Virus record (IMG/VR): IMGVR_UViG_3300031566_000204
Coordinates: 1-34,442 of that record
Length of the DNA: 34,442 bases
Source: a virus
Strand: one strand, 5' to 3'
Shown here: positions 21,356-29,246 of the stretch, piece by piece
How positions within the stretch are numbered: the stretch's first letter is position 1
How the letters are laid out: every line of letters starts with the position of its first letter
The notes under the pieces: model-generated
Told to the model about the DNA's origin: nothing
The model's database searches: none
Seen by the model: the letters and a program-made list of their open reading frames with translations, nothing else
Position numbers and translations under genes: made by a program

Positions 21356-21808
21356 TCAACAATCCTCGCAACTTGCGTTTTCTTCCACTGTTTCGCTTAC
21401 GCAAATAGGTAAATTCTCGTATCTTAAATCTTCTCTGCCATCTGCGATAGCAGTTTTTGACGTACTGTTTAAATATATTTTTTTATTTACAATATCGTCT
21501 ATTTCTTGTAACGCCTCTTTTTTTAAATTTCTTTTTTTAGGAAAATCGCCCGTCTCTTTTGCGTCCGCATTAAGCACCATATCATCTATAGTCCCCGCAA
21601 CCAATTTAGCGTGTAATTTTCGTAGTCGTTTTAAATCATCTACGTTCGTAATTGGAAGTTCGGCAACAACGCTAATGGCATCGTTTATAGTGCTTAATTC
21701 GTTATCCAAATGAAACTGTACTTTTGCTTCCGATAAGTTTGACGTAGCAGAAAACTTAAAACTCAAAAAGTAATTTTTAACATCCGCTACTAAAGCATAA
21801 TTCGCCAT
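21356..21808 (-). CDS. Mu gp36-like head-tail adaptor
   Basis: A 150-aa protein, ATG 21808 behind GAGG. Mostly helical, with DELSTINDAISVVAELPI (unusual), LRKLHAKLVAGTIDDMVLN and an acidic, Cys-containing tail ENASCEDC. The family (DUF1320/gp36-like) forms the neck ring next to gpG-like proteins in Mu-type heads. The match is weak in detail; order and fold type support it. Confidence 0.5.
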   Translation of the reverse strand: MANYALVADVKNYFLSFKFSATSNLSEAKVQFHLDNELSTINDAISVVAELPITNVDDLKRLRKLHAKLVAGTIDDMVLNADAKETGDFPKKRNLKKEALQEIDDIVNKKIYLNSTSKTAIADGREDLRYENLPICVSETVEENASCEDC

Positions 21809-21820
21809 ATTATAAAAACC

Positions 21821-22006
21821 TCATTTAAAAGTTACGCAATTTTCGCAGTCAAAATCGTATGTATTAGCATCATTGCATTTTATCGGGCATATTCTATCGT
21901 CAGAATTTTCGTAATATACTTTTTTATAACAACCCGAAAGTAAAAAAATAAATAGAGAAATTGCCATTAAAAAGAAAATTACTAAATACCAAAAATCCTG
22001 TTTCAT
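21821..22006 (-). CDS. Small lipoprotein candidate
   Basis: A 61-aa protein whose ATG 22006 overlaps the preceding TGA. MKQDFW leads to a hydrophobic segment (YLVIFFLMAISLFIFLLSGC) with an LSGC lipobox at about residue 25; the mature part has four more cysteines (ICPIKC, CENC). If processed it would be anchored in a membrane. Phage lipoproteins are known as superinfection-blocking or outer-spanin proteins, but this one lies in the head-tail block, far from the lysis genes. Function unknown. Confidence 0.55.
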   Translation of the reverse strand: MKQDFWYLVIFFLMAISLFIFLLSGCYKKVYYENSDDRICPIKCNDANTYDFDCENCVTFK

Positions 22007-23259
22007 TGCGATTTTCCCATTTTAAACACGGTATAGTTTATGCAAAATTCTAATGGGTAAAAATCGCCACCATTACTGTCCGTTCTAGTAATTTGGATAA
22101 ACATTATGTCAGCTTCCAAAAAATCATCTATAGAATAGTCATCTATTAATACTACGCTTCCAACTTTACCGCCTGCGGGAATTGTTATATTACGAGTTAT
22201 AATTCTATCCGAAGTTTGGCCTGCCCCTATATTTCCGTCAGTATGTGAAGCCGTGTATAAGTCTATTTGAATGTCGGCTGTATTTATAGCCGTACTTGAA
22301 GAATATGACAATGCTATTTCTATTGGCGTAGAAGTGTCTATGCCAAACGGAAATGAGTAAGGGGCGTGTATTGCGTCCCCTAAAGCATTGCGTAGTTTAT
22401 AGACTGTTTGAATAGCGGTAGAGCTTATATTTAATGTAGCGGTATTTGGAATGCCACCGTCCCAAAAATCTATAGCAGGAATTTTATGACTAATTTTAAA
22501 TCTTGAAACGCCAAAGAATACATCCCAATTACATCTTATTGTTGCTATTCCATTACTGCGATACATTATGTTAGTTATTCTCGGAGGGGTAGAAATTCCA
22601 CCGGGTGGGACTTCTAAAACAAGCCAATATCTACTATCCCCCGTATTCGGTATTTTATCCAGAATGTTATCGGTACCTAACCAGTCACTATCTATTTGCT
22701 CGTTTAAAGTTACGTATTGCTCATTTGTTATACGCCATAAATTTTTACTATTTTGGCGAATACAAGTATCGTTCATCGACATCCAGTCTACTGCGATTAA
22801 ATCATCGGCATTAATACTGTAATACTTTGCTATATATTTTTCTGTAGAAGTTTTAGCCACCGTACATAAAGTCTTAATAGCCCACGTTTTAATTCCTTGC
22901 GGTCCGCTAAAATATAATCTATCTCCCGCATCTCCCGAGGTTATAATTTCAGTATCAAAATCTGTTATCTCTGTAAATCTAGAACCGCTTGGAGCAGACG
23001 CATCAAGTTTCCAAATTTTCAAACCTTCCTGCGTAAAACCATTCTCTAGCCCAACCGAACTGCGAGAGCCGATATCCCCAATTATACTACCTGTGCGGGT
23101 TTCAACAATGTTAAATCTATCTATGGTCGTATCAATCTGCGTTGCAATAGTAGTTATTCCACCACTCAAAAGTAATGAAAAAATTGCGATAAGCCAAACG
23201 GTTGAACATTTATACGTTGCCAAAGGCATCGTAAATATATTTTTTAAAAAGTTTTTCAT
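22003..23259 (-). CDS. Exported or membrane-anchored beta-rich protein
   Basis: A 418-aa protein; ATG 23259 overlaps the previous TGA, and an internal MPLATYK start would also keep the hydrophobic helix. The segment VWLIAIFSLLLSGGITTIA is a signal anchor. The rest is beta-rich with fibre-like regions (SIIGDIGSRSSVGLENG, AGDRLYFSGPQGIKTW, ISTPPRITNIMYRSNGIATI). It has no recognised catalytic motif. It is the second of three consecutive genes with export signals, and may be a virion surface protein or one delivered to the cell surface. Confidence 0.5.
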   Translation of the reverse strand: MKNFLKNIFTMPLATYKCSTVWLIAIFSLLLSGGITTIATQIDTTIDRFNIVETRTGSIIGDIGSRSSVGLENGFTQEGLKIWKLDASAPSGSRFTEITDFDTEIITSGDAGDRLYFSGPQGIKTWAIKTLCTVAKTSTEKYIAKYYSINADDLIAVDWMSMNDTCIRQNSKNLWRITNEQYVTLNEQIDSDWLGTDNILDKIPNTGDSRYWLVLEVPPGGISTPPRITNIMYRSNGIATIRCNWDVFFGVSRFKISHKIPAIDFWDGGIPNTATLNISSTAIQTVYKLRNALGDAIHAPYSFPFGIDTSTPIEIALSYSSSTAINTADIQIDLYTASHTDGNIGAGQTSDRIITRNITIPAGGKVGSVVLIDDYSIDDFLEADIMFIQITRTDSNGGDFYPLEFCINYTVFKMGKSQ

Positions 23260-23774
23260 AAGTTTGCGCTCCTTGAAATTTCAAGCCAATTAGTGCCGTT
23301 ATAAATTAGCGTTATAGTGGCATTGATATTGTCTAAAATAAAATCATTTCCTTGCGAAAGGCGTAAGTTGCCAGTAGCGTGTTTTAAAGTGGTATCTCTG
23401 CCGTCATTTTCAGATGTTAAAATTAAAATCATTCCTAACGAACCGCCATTTATGGTATCTAATTCGTCAGTACCTAAATCGCCCTGCGTATCTATTTTAT
23501 GATAGCTTCTAATCGCCGTTATAACGCCTGTGGCTATAGTTAACTCGGTAGGCGTGCCGTAACTATATATTTCTGATTTAATTGTACCATCAGAGCCGTC
23601 AAGCGTAATTAAATATGTAGACGGAGTGTCTGCATCTTTAGCAACGCCAAATAAACCGCTTAAATTACGTTCGGCTGTTTTCGTGCCTGTATCAATAACA
23701 ACGCCATCGTAAATACCGGCATTCGCAAATCCAAAAAACAAAAAAATGCTTAAAATTATTTTTATTTTTTTCAT
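23256..23774 (-). CDS. Signal-peptide protein with fibre-like C-terminus
   Basis: A 172-aa protein, ATG 23774 behind AGGA. The N-terminus is a classical signal peptide: MKKIK, hydrophobic IILSIFLFFGFA, then NA before GIYDG. The C-terminal region (GNDFILDNINATITLIYNG then TNWLEISRS) is a motif often seen at the end of phage fibre proteins. A signal peptide on such a domain is unexpected for a protein assembled in the cytoplasm. Its stop overlaps the next start by ATGA. Confidence 0.55.
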   Translation of the reverse strand: MKKIKIILSIFLFFGFANAGIYDGVVIDTGTKTAERNLSGLFGVAKDADTPSTYLITLDGSDGTIKSEIYSYGTPTELTIATGVITAIRSYHKIDTQGDLGTDELDTINGGSLGMILILTSENDGRDTTLKHATGNLRLSQGNDFILDNINATITLIYNGTNWLEISRSANL

Positions 23775-23777
23775 AAA

Positions 23778-23981
23778 TTATCCTATCGTAACCCAGCCGT
23801 CAGCCGATGTCCATTGAAATAGTTGCTTAATATCAGTTGAGTACCACATTAACGCAATAGTAGGCGCTACTGGTCTCGCTGCGTGAAGTCCTTCTTGAAG
23901 AATTACTACTGTGCTTGGGTCTCCCGAAAAATCGCTTTCCCGTCCCCTGCCTAAAATATAATCTTCCTTATAACCACTCAT
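23778..23981 (-). CDS. Small fibre-region protein
   Basis: A 67-aa protein, ATG 23981 behind GGCGG. It contains VILQEGLHAARPVAPTIAL and ends LFQWTSADGWVTIG, a short strand pattern (..LW.ST....F.W.S..GWV.I) common in fibre or structural proteins of phages. Possibly a small virion component. Function not established. Confidence 0.5.
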   Translation of the reverse strand: MSGYKEDYILGRGRESDFSGDPSTVVILQEGLHAARPVAPTIALMWYSTDIKQLFQWTSADGWVTIG

Positions 23982-23992
23982 AAGTTACCGCC

Positions 23993-24274
23993 TTAATTGT
24001 AAACGACAGTTGTCGCTCGGTTATTCCAAATGTTATCCTCTTTAGAATTTCCATCAGCCCACGTAATGTTGCCTTCAGTTACCGATGTTACTGGTTTTAT
24101 AATCTTTTTAATACTCCAAATTGCCAACGCTTTTTTATCAAAAGAATTTATTTTAGCAGTACCGACATAAACAACGCCTACAGTACTAACTTCATCGTCT
24201 ATAAGTCTTGTAATCTCTCCGCTTCGGTCATCTATTGCGGCCGCATTATTTCTTCCGCTATCATTTTCAGCCAT
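23993..24274 (-). CDS. Small hypothetical protein of the fibre region
   Basis: A 93-aa protein, ATG 24274 behind AGGAG. It reads TRLIDDEVSTVGVVYVGTAK then IWSIKKI and ITWADGNSKEDNIWNNRATTVVY. The YVG.A......A.W.I..I......T..ADG...F...W..R....Y pattern recurs in short phage proteins near fibre and head genes; its function is not defined. Confidence 0.55.
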   Translation of the reverse strand: MAENDSGRNNAAAIDDRSGEITRLIDDEVSTVGVVYVGTAKINSFDKKALAIWSIKKIIKPVTSVTEGNITWADGNSKEDNIWNNRATTVVYN

Positions 24275-24285
24275 AATAATATCTC

Positions 24286-24465
24286 CTATTTTTTAACTTC
24301 TAATAAATTTGCAATGCCTAAAGAATTTGTCATTACTTTAAATTTGATTAATTTATTTTTTCTTTTAATGTAAACATACTTTGTTTTTAAGTTTTTAATA
24401 TCCTTATTCGTAATTACTTTAATTTCCGCTTGTGCTTTACTAAAAAGATTTTTCAAAAAAGACAT
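24286..24465 (-). CDS. Small basic protein
   Basis: A 59-aa protein. ATG 24465 is preferred over the adjacent ATG 24468 because GAGG lies seven bases upstream. Basic, with YVYIKRKNKLIKFKVM. Its start overlaps the previous TGA (ATGATG). No family recognised. Confidence 0.45.
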   Translation of the reverse strand: MSFLKNLFSKAQAEIKVITNKDIKNLKTKYVYIKRKNKLIKFKVMTNSLGIANLLEVKK

Positions 24466-24614
24466 CATTTAACCTCTTCCAAAGTATCTAAAATCCTTAA
24501 TGCTTTATAAGAAAATTTAGCAGGCAATTCGCCCAAAGCATTTGAAACAACTCCTATTTTTTCAGATGTAATCAAAAATTTAAGTTCTTTGATTTCTTTT
24601 TTTTCGTCAGTCAT
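24465..24614 (-). CDS. Small hypothetical protein (49 aa)
   Basis: ATG 24614 behind GGAGGC; stop TGA 24465-24467 overlaps the next start. The product MTDEKKEIKELKFLITSEKI continues GVVSNALGELPAKFSYKAL and ends in a charged helix. Strong ribosome-binding site and perfect coupling on both sides support a real gene. No known family. Confidence 0.5.
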   Translation of the reverse strand: MTDEKKEIKELKFLITSEKIGVVSNALGELPAKFSYKALRILDTLEEVK

Positions 24615-24617
24615 TTT

Positions 24618-25598
24618 TTACGCCTCCAAAACTTTTAATCTTTCGTCCAAATTCTGTACTGCCAACAAAGCAAGTAACCCGATTTTAGAATACTGTACAG
24701 TTTCAAGTTCTTTTAAATGGTTACCAAATTCGTCAAGGACCGGTATTTTTATTAGTCTATTTATACCGTTCTCATCTTCTTCTATTTCACTTACGTATTC
24801 ATATTTATACGAACATAATTGCGGGAAGTATTTTTCCACTTCTTCAGCGATAGTTCCTAACTGGTCTATGCCTTTTGATGTATCTTTGAAGTCAAAAAGT
24901 TTTACAGGTATTTTAAAAATATCTTCTATTTGTTCAGGCGTTAAATCTCGTAAATTTTCTTTGTACTTTAAGGCAGAAGAAATATAACCAAGTAATCCAG
25001 TATCGTCAACATAAGCGTCTCTATTTGTACTGCCCACTGTGGTATTATAAACTTCGGGCATTGTAATAGAGGCATTTTTATTTATAAAAAATGCGTCTAT
25101 AAGTGGAGCGCCAATTCCATTATCTCTTGTTGCAAAACATAATTTACCGGAAACATCGTTTGTTCCAGTATACGTATCGATAAACGCCTGTATTTGCGAT
25201 ACTGTTATATTTGCCGTGCCATCATAAGCATTATTATTAATAGTAAAAATCTGCATATTATTTGCTACTACCGAAGGTATACTTTCGGTACCACCAAATC
25301 GATTAAAAGTAAATGAATTTCTATTTGCGGTATTATTTGAAAAATTTTGAGCTGAAAAAGTGGTATTTCCCCCAGTATTTTTTAAAAAAAATGCTGTTGA
25401 AATTTCTGCATTAAAACTATCAGACTGCCCAATAATTAACTTTTTATTTAGATTATCCCATACTAAATTACTATCAGCGCCAAATGCTCCACTAGCATTA
25501 AACTGTATCTGTCCATTACTGCCCGCAGGCGTACCTCCGCCCCCGCCATTGTCGGTTATCCTTTCTTTATTAAGTAGCCAATCGTGTATTACGCCCAT
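24618..25598 (-). CDS. Tail fibre/spike with C-terminal S74 intramolecular chaperone
   Basis: A 326-aa protein, ATG 25598. The N-terminal part (GGGGGTPAGSNGQIQFNASG, AFGADSNLVWDNLNKKLIIG) is a fibre module widespread in phages. The last ~115 residues are a peptidase S74 intramolecular chaperone: SSALKYKENLRDLT (Ser/Lys dyad region), FKIPVKLFDFKD, LGTIAEEVEKYFPQL and YSKIGLLALLAVQNLDERLKVLEA. This domain trimerises the fibre and usually cuts itself off just before the Ser of the S...K motif. It lies between capsid and connector genes, away from the tail-tip block. Confidence 0.8.
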   Translation of the reverse strand: MGVIHDWLLNKERITDNGGGGGTPAGSNGQIQFNASGAFGADSNLVWDNLNKKLIIGQSDSFNAEISTAFFLKNTGGNTTFSAQNFSNNTANRNSFTFNRFGGTESIPSVVANNMQIFTINNNAYDGTANITVSQIQAFIDTYTGTNDVSGKLCFATRDNGIGAPLIDAFFINKNASITMPEVYNTTVGSTNRDAYVDDTGLLGYISSALKYKENLRDLTPEQIEDIFKIPVKLFDFKDTSKGIDQLGTIAEEVEKYFPQLCSYKYEYVSEIEEDENGINRLIKIPVLDEFGNHLKELETVQYSKIGLLALLAVQNLDERLKVLEA

Positions 25599-25603
25599 AA
25601 TAA

Positions 25604-25873
25604 TTAGTCTTTTTTATGCAAAAATTTGTTTAGCAAACTTGGTCTGCCTCTTTTTTTTGGCTTATTTTTGGTATCGCTTTTTTCTACTTCTTTTTTTTCC
25701 TCTTTAGCATTACAAAAGTTAATTATCTCTTTTGCTTTACTTTCGGAAATAGTCTCTTTGAATTTTCCGCTTTTAAATACATAAAGACTTATATTTTCTA
25801 ACTTTGTTAATTCGCCTTGAAAAATCTTTTTATGTGTTAAAAAAGGGATTGGATTTTTACTTTCTACTTTCAT
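25604..25873 (-). CDS. Hypothetical protein downstream of the capsid gene
   Basis: An 89-aa protein, ATG 25873 behind AGAGG. A strand-rich N-terminal half (ISLYVFKSGKF) leads to a lysine-rich, glutamate-rich tail with KKRGRPSLLNKF, an AT-hook-like RGRP. It follows the hairpin after the capsid gene. Similar short proteins with basic tails lie after major capsid genes in other phages, but no family is recognised. Confidence 0.45.
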   Translation of the reverse strand: MKVESKNPIPFLTHKKIFQGELTKLENISLYVFKSGKFKETISESKAKEIINFCNAKEEKKEVEKSDTKNKPKKRGRPSLLNKFLHKKD

Positions 25874-25890
25874 TTTTTACCTCTATTTAA

Positions 25891-25911
25891 GGGGGAGCGA
25901 TTAACTCCCCC
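25891..25911 (-). terminator. Terminator-like hairpin after the major capsid gene
   Basis: On the minus strand GGGGGAG (25911-25905) and CTCCCCC (25897-25891) pair around TTAATCG, then TTAAAT. A 7-bp stem that may cause partial termination or protect the capsid mRNA 3' end. The loop matches that at 19084-19105. Confidence 0.6.
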
Positions 25912-25924
25912 CTAAATTTTTAAG

Positions 25925-26920
25925 TTAAGTATTCGTAACTTTAATAGTGCTCCACCAAGCACCATAACCAAGTCCGTGTCTGCGATATAAACCGTAGCGT
26001 AATTCGTTGCCCGATTTAAAAGCGTCATCAGTCGGTTTTGGCGTTCTTATTTCCAAAGGATATTCGTTTGAAATCAAAACAGGCGCAAAACCTTTTGCTA
26101 TTTCTTTAGTATTGAAACAGTAAAAGTCGTTTACATCTGCTAATTTTCTTGATACGAATTTTAAACCTTTAAATAAGTTCGTTTCGGAAGATGTTGCCGT
26201 ACTTGCAATCATATCAATAGAAGCAAGTTTGGTAAACAAACCTTTTAACTGCGAAGGTATCAAAACAACCAAATCATTAATCATCATATCTTGATTTAAT
26301 TGTCTTGCATCCTCGTTTGAGCCATCTGCAGTTACGGGATAATAGAACGTATCAAACCGCGAAAGTACCGTAAGTAAATCAGCGTGTATTTTTGCGATTG
26401 AATCAACGCCACTTCCCGCTACGATATTATCCTGCGTGCCTGCAATATCAGCCCAAGCGTGCGTTGTGTCGTAAAGGTTTTGTTGGTCAAAGGTTATGCC
26501 TTTAGTACTGCCAGCGCCTGCCTCAATGTATTGTACGGCTTGTTTAAGCGGATATTCTCGTGCAGCCGCAGTCATAACATCTATTTGCTTTTGAAACGGA
26601 TTTAACGCCATCAAATTTTCATTTGCAGCGGCTCTATCAAAATCCTCAAAAGGTATGGTTACACCTTTGCCGTATTCTTCATTGGAAACTGTAAACTGAA
26701 AACTATCGGCAGGGCTTTGATAGGTAATGCCTTTGCCGTTTAGTTTTTCTAAATCCTGTAAAAAGTTAAGTAACGGGAAAGTGGTTTGTTTTGTTTTACC
26801 CGACATAAATTCCCAAAACATACTTTTTAAAACAGGGTTTAGAGGTTGATATTCTTTGATAAAGTCGGTTTTAACTTTAATGTTAAATTGCTCGACCAGT
26901 TGTTTTATTGTTTTTGCCAT
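25925..26920 (-). CDS. Major capsid protein (Mu gpT-like)
   Basis: A 331-aa protein, ATG 26920 behind AGGAG. It shows the gpT-like pattern: an N-terminal helical arm (FNIKVKTDFIKEYQPL), SFQFTVSNEEYGKGVTIPFEDFDRA, an AREYPLKQAVQYIEAG helix, YDTTHAWAD and a C-terminal LRYGLYRRHGLGYGAWW. The EYGKGV.IPFE segment and the position after protease/scaffold and decoration genes identify it. It should adopt the HK97 fold. No N-terminal delta domain to be cleaved is obvious. A hairpin lies just after the stop. Confidence 0.85.
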   Translation of the reverse strand: MAKTIKQLVEQFNIKVKTDFIKEYQPLNPVLKSMFWEFMSGKTKQTTFPLLNFLQDLEKLNGKGITYQSPADSFQFTVSNEEYGKGVTIPFEDFDRAAANENLMALNPFQKQIDVMTAAAREYPLKQAVQYIEAGAGSTKGITFDQQNLYDTTHAWADIAGTQDNIVAGSGVDSIAKIHADLLTVLSRFDTFYYPVTADGSNEDARQLNQDMMINDLVVLIPSQLKGLFTKLASIDMIASTATSSETNLFKGLKFVSRKLADVNDFYCFNTKEIAKGFAPVLISNEYPLEIRTPKPTDDAFKSGNELRYGLYRRHGLGYGAWWSTIKVTNT

Positions 26921-26943
26921 AATTTTTATCTCCTAAAAAATAA

Positions 26944-27384
26944 TTATATCTCTACAAATGCTTCCGTTGACGAAAGCCATTTACGGATAGTGCCGACAAG
27001 TACGTCATTGGTAGTAGTGCCAACCAAATCAACGCTTGAACTATCTGCGACATATACTAAAGTGCTAGGCACGCCAGTAATAATCGTCAATGCAGTAGCC
27101 AACGTCATTTTAACCCACTGCCCTGTGCCTGCGGGAATAATGCGGATTTTGTTATCAGCATCAGAACCGCCTGCCGCTTGACTTAAAGCATCTATTGCAA
27201 TGCCTGCAAAAGCCAAATCAGTAGCGCTATCGCTTGCCGTGGTGGCGTATCCATCAGCGTTATAATTGATTAATTCGCCTTTGTTAATCTCAAGAGCGCC
27301 AGCGGCAACGTCTACCTCAATATATTCGGTAGGCGGAATGCCGGGCAATCTCTCAATAATTTTATTCGTAGTTAAATCAGCCAT
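26944..27384 (-). CDS. Capsid decoration protein (DUF2190-like)
   Basis: A 146-aa protein, ATG 27384 behind GAGG. It contains GALEINKGELINYNADGYATTA and LAFAGIAIDA, then KIRIIPAGTGQWVKMTL and DVLVGTIRKWLS. The pattern (I.KGD......G......A..FAG.A......G....I.V...G...) is that of phage capsid decoration or cement proteins. Placed between the protease-scaffold gene and the major capsid gene, as in many Mu-like heads. Confidence 0.75.
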   Translation of the reverse strand: MADLTTNKIIERLPGIPPTEYIEVDVAAGALEINKGELINYNADGYATTASDSATDLAFAGIAIDALSQAAGGSDADNKIRIIPAGTGQWVKMTLATALTIITGVPSTLVYVADSSSVDLVGTTTNDVLVGTIRKWLSSTEAFVEI

Positions 27385-27401
27385 AATTTAATACCTCGCT
27401 T

Positions 27402-27887
27402 TTATATTTTTCTAGCTTTGAGGATATCTTCCTCTTTTAAGCTTGGGTCAGACTTCATAACTTCCATTTCTGCGTCAGTCAAAGTTTTATCGTCTTTTTC
27501 CCCGCTATCCCCAATTGCTTTTGTATGTATAACTTTTGGGGCATCTGCGTAGAATTTTTTCATATCTTCCGCAGTTTTAAATTGCGAAAAGCAAGCGTCC
27601 TTCATACCTTCTGCTACTTTGCCTTCCGATTTAATGTTTTCAAAAACAGTCTTTTTTTCCATTCCTTCTATTTTGTCTGAAAGGTCAGAGACTGTTTTTT
27701 TCAAATCAGCGTTTTCGCCTTCAACTTCTTTTTTACCGTCAACGTCAGATTTGATTTTTTTCAATTCCGCCTCAAGTTCTTTGTTTTTTTCAGATAACTT
27801 TTTGGCGTCATCGTTAGTTTTCAAAAGAGCATTAACGTCAATTTTGTGCTCCTCTGAAAGTTTTTTTATCATACTTTCTTTGTCCAT
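27402..27887 (-). CDS. Capsid scaffold, nested in-frame product
   Basis: An internal in-frame ATG at 27887 (residue 454 of the full protein) lies nine bases after a perfect AAGGAG. Translation from it gives a 161-aa, highly charged coiled-coil protein (MDKESMIKKLSEEHKID, then EKNKELEAELKKIKSD) with a C-terminal FKTAEDMKKFYADAP and TLTDAEMEVMKSDPSLKE. This is the classic arrangement in which a scaffold is translated separately from the 3' end of its protease gene, as with lambda C/Nu3 and Mu I/Z. Independent expression is inferred from the ribosome-binding site. Confidence 0.65.
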   Translation of the reverse strand: MDKESMIKKLSEEHKIDVNALLKTNDDAKKLSEKNKELEAELKKIKSDVDGKKEVEGENADLKKTVSDLSDKIEGMEKKTVFENIKSEGKVAEGMKDACFSQFKTAEDMKKFYADAPKVIHTKAIGDSGEKDDKTLTDAEMEVMKSDPSLKEEDILKARKI

Positions 27888-29246
27888 AACTTCTAACTCC
27901 TTAATTTGAAATACCGATTTTTCTGATAATTTAATCGGCTCGCCTTTTTGGAAAGGTCTATTTGTCAGCGATGCGCCTACCAACACATTGTTAAACCTTT
28001 CGCCTTTTTCGTTAACATAGTTTTTGTTAAAAAATTCAGGACTGATGTATTTATACTCCCCATTAGATATTGACTTCCTTGCATTGTCAGTAAAACTAAC
28101 ACCACCCCATAATTCTTTGTTTTCGTTTTTGAAAAACAGTTTTTTAATCCAGCCCCAAGCGGGTTTTTCACCTGCGTCATTATCGTGGGTATTTTCTACC
28201 GATATGTCTATGCCTCTTACATTGTTTTTGAAATTATTATTAATTTCTAAAAGGTCGGTTTCGCTTAAATTGAAATTGCCTTGCGATAAACTTTGATAAT
28301 CGCCAACTTTAAAAAGCATCGCCTCGCTTAATTTATTGGTATCTTCCGAAAGTTTAAAAGAATGTTGTATGCCTGATAGTTTTTCGTTTAACTTAAATTT
28401 TTGCCTTATTTCATCAGTAAATATCTCATCGGCTATACCGTAGTCAATTGCCTCTTGTGCATTAAAGTATTTGTCTTTTTTCCAAACATCGCTTTTTATT
28501 TCTTCTACGGATTTACCTATATTTTGTGATAAAATTTGAAACATTCTATCATTCCATTTATTTGCTTCTGCTAAATTTTCTTTAACTTCTTGCACATCTC
28601 CGCATAAACACGTACTTCCTTCGTGTATCATAATCCTTGAGTTTTCCCCTACAAATCTTTTGTCTCCACTAGCAAATAATATAGCACCCGCAGACATAGC
28701 TTTACCTAAAACTATAGTATAAACAGGCGCAGGTACCGAACGCATCGTATCTAAAATAGCGAATAAATCTAAAACGCTACCACCAACGCTATTTATATAA
28801 ATCTTTATCGGCTCTTTACTGTCTTCGGCATTGAGTTCAATTATCCTCTGCGAAATTCTATTAGCCATTTCAGTTTCAAAATGTTCAAATAAAAAAATGT
28901 TTCTGTCATTCATAATTAATCCACCTTCTTTTGATTTTTCTGCATTATAAGAATTGTTATTTTTCTTCGCTGGCTCAAAAAGAATAGTTTTTATTTTATT
29001 ATCCTTTAGCCATTTTCTAGCCTGTGCTTCCGTCCATCTTGTTATTGGAAAGCGTAATGCCTGCGCAAGAACAGGGTCTTTTGGTTTACTTTTGCCTTTT
29101 AATTTTCCCCAAATTACATCAATAGTAGTAGGTACTTTGACACCTTGTATACGTCCATCACCGCTACCGTGTGTGCGCCTAAAAGTTTTAGGGTCAAAGT
29201 CATTAGGTTTACGTAACCTTGCGGCGTGTTCATTTGGATATGGCAT
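27402..29246 (-). CDS. Prohead protease polyprotein: ClpP-type + Mu gpI-type protease + scaffold
   Basis: A 614-aa protein, ATG 29246 behind AAAGGA. Residues 1-95 (MPYPNEHAARLRKPNDFD; RFPITRWTEAQARKWLK) form a small domain known from other phage head-protease genes. Residues 115-280 are a ClpP/S14-type protease with GKAMSAGAI (Ser185), RIMIHEGS (His208) and KKDKYFNAQEAIDYG (Asp258). Residues ~345-440 match the Mu gpI protease (DISVENTHDN, PAWGWIKKL, LWGGVSFTDNARKSI, GEYKYISPEF, VGASLTNRPF). Residues 454-614 are a coiled-coil scaffold. ATG 28913 (residue 112), seven bases after AAGGTGG, could start a form without the N-terminal domain. Two protease folds in one chain is unusual. Confidence 0.8.
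   Translation of the reverse strand: MPYPNEHAARLRKPNDFDPKTFRRTHGSGDGRIQGVKVPTTIDVIWGKLKGKSKPKDPVLAQALRFPITRWTEAQARKWLKDNKIKTILFEPAKKNNNSYNAEKSKEGGLIMNDRNIFLFEHFETEMANRISQRIIELNAEDSKEPIKIYINSVGGSVLDLFAILDTMRSVPAPVYTIVLGKAMSAGAILFASGDKRFVGENSRIMIHEGSTCLCGDVQEVKENLAEANKWNDRMFQILSQNIGKSVEEIKSDVWKKDKYFNAQEAIDYGIADEIFTDEIRQKFKLNEKLSGIQHSFKLSEDTNKLSEAMLFKVGDYQSLSQGNFNLSETDLLEINNNFKNNVRGIDISVENTHDNDAGEKPAWGWIKKLFFKNENKELWGGVSFTDNARKSISNGEYKYISPEFFNKNYVNEKGERFNNVLVGASLTNRPFQKGEPIKLSEKSVFQIKELEVMDKESMIKKLSEEHKIDVNALLKTNDDAKKLSEKNKELEAELKKIKSDVDGKKEVEGENADLKKTVSDLSDKIEGMEKKTVFENIKSEGKVAEGMKDACFSQFKTAEDMKKFYADAPKVIHTKAIGDSGEKDDKTLTDAEMEVMKSDPSLKEEDILKARKI

Noticed and set aside
27977-28180. 67-codon minus-strand frame within the protease gene
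   Set aside because: Out-of-frame shadow of the protease polyprotein with no ribosome-binding site or motif.
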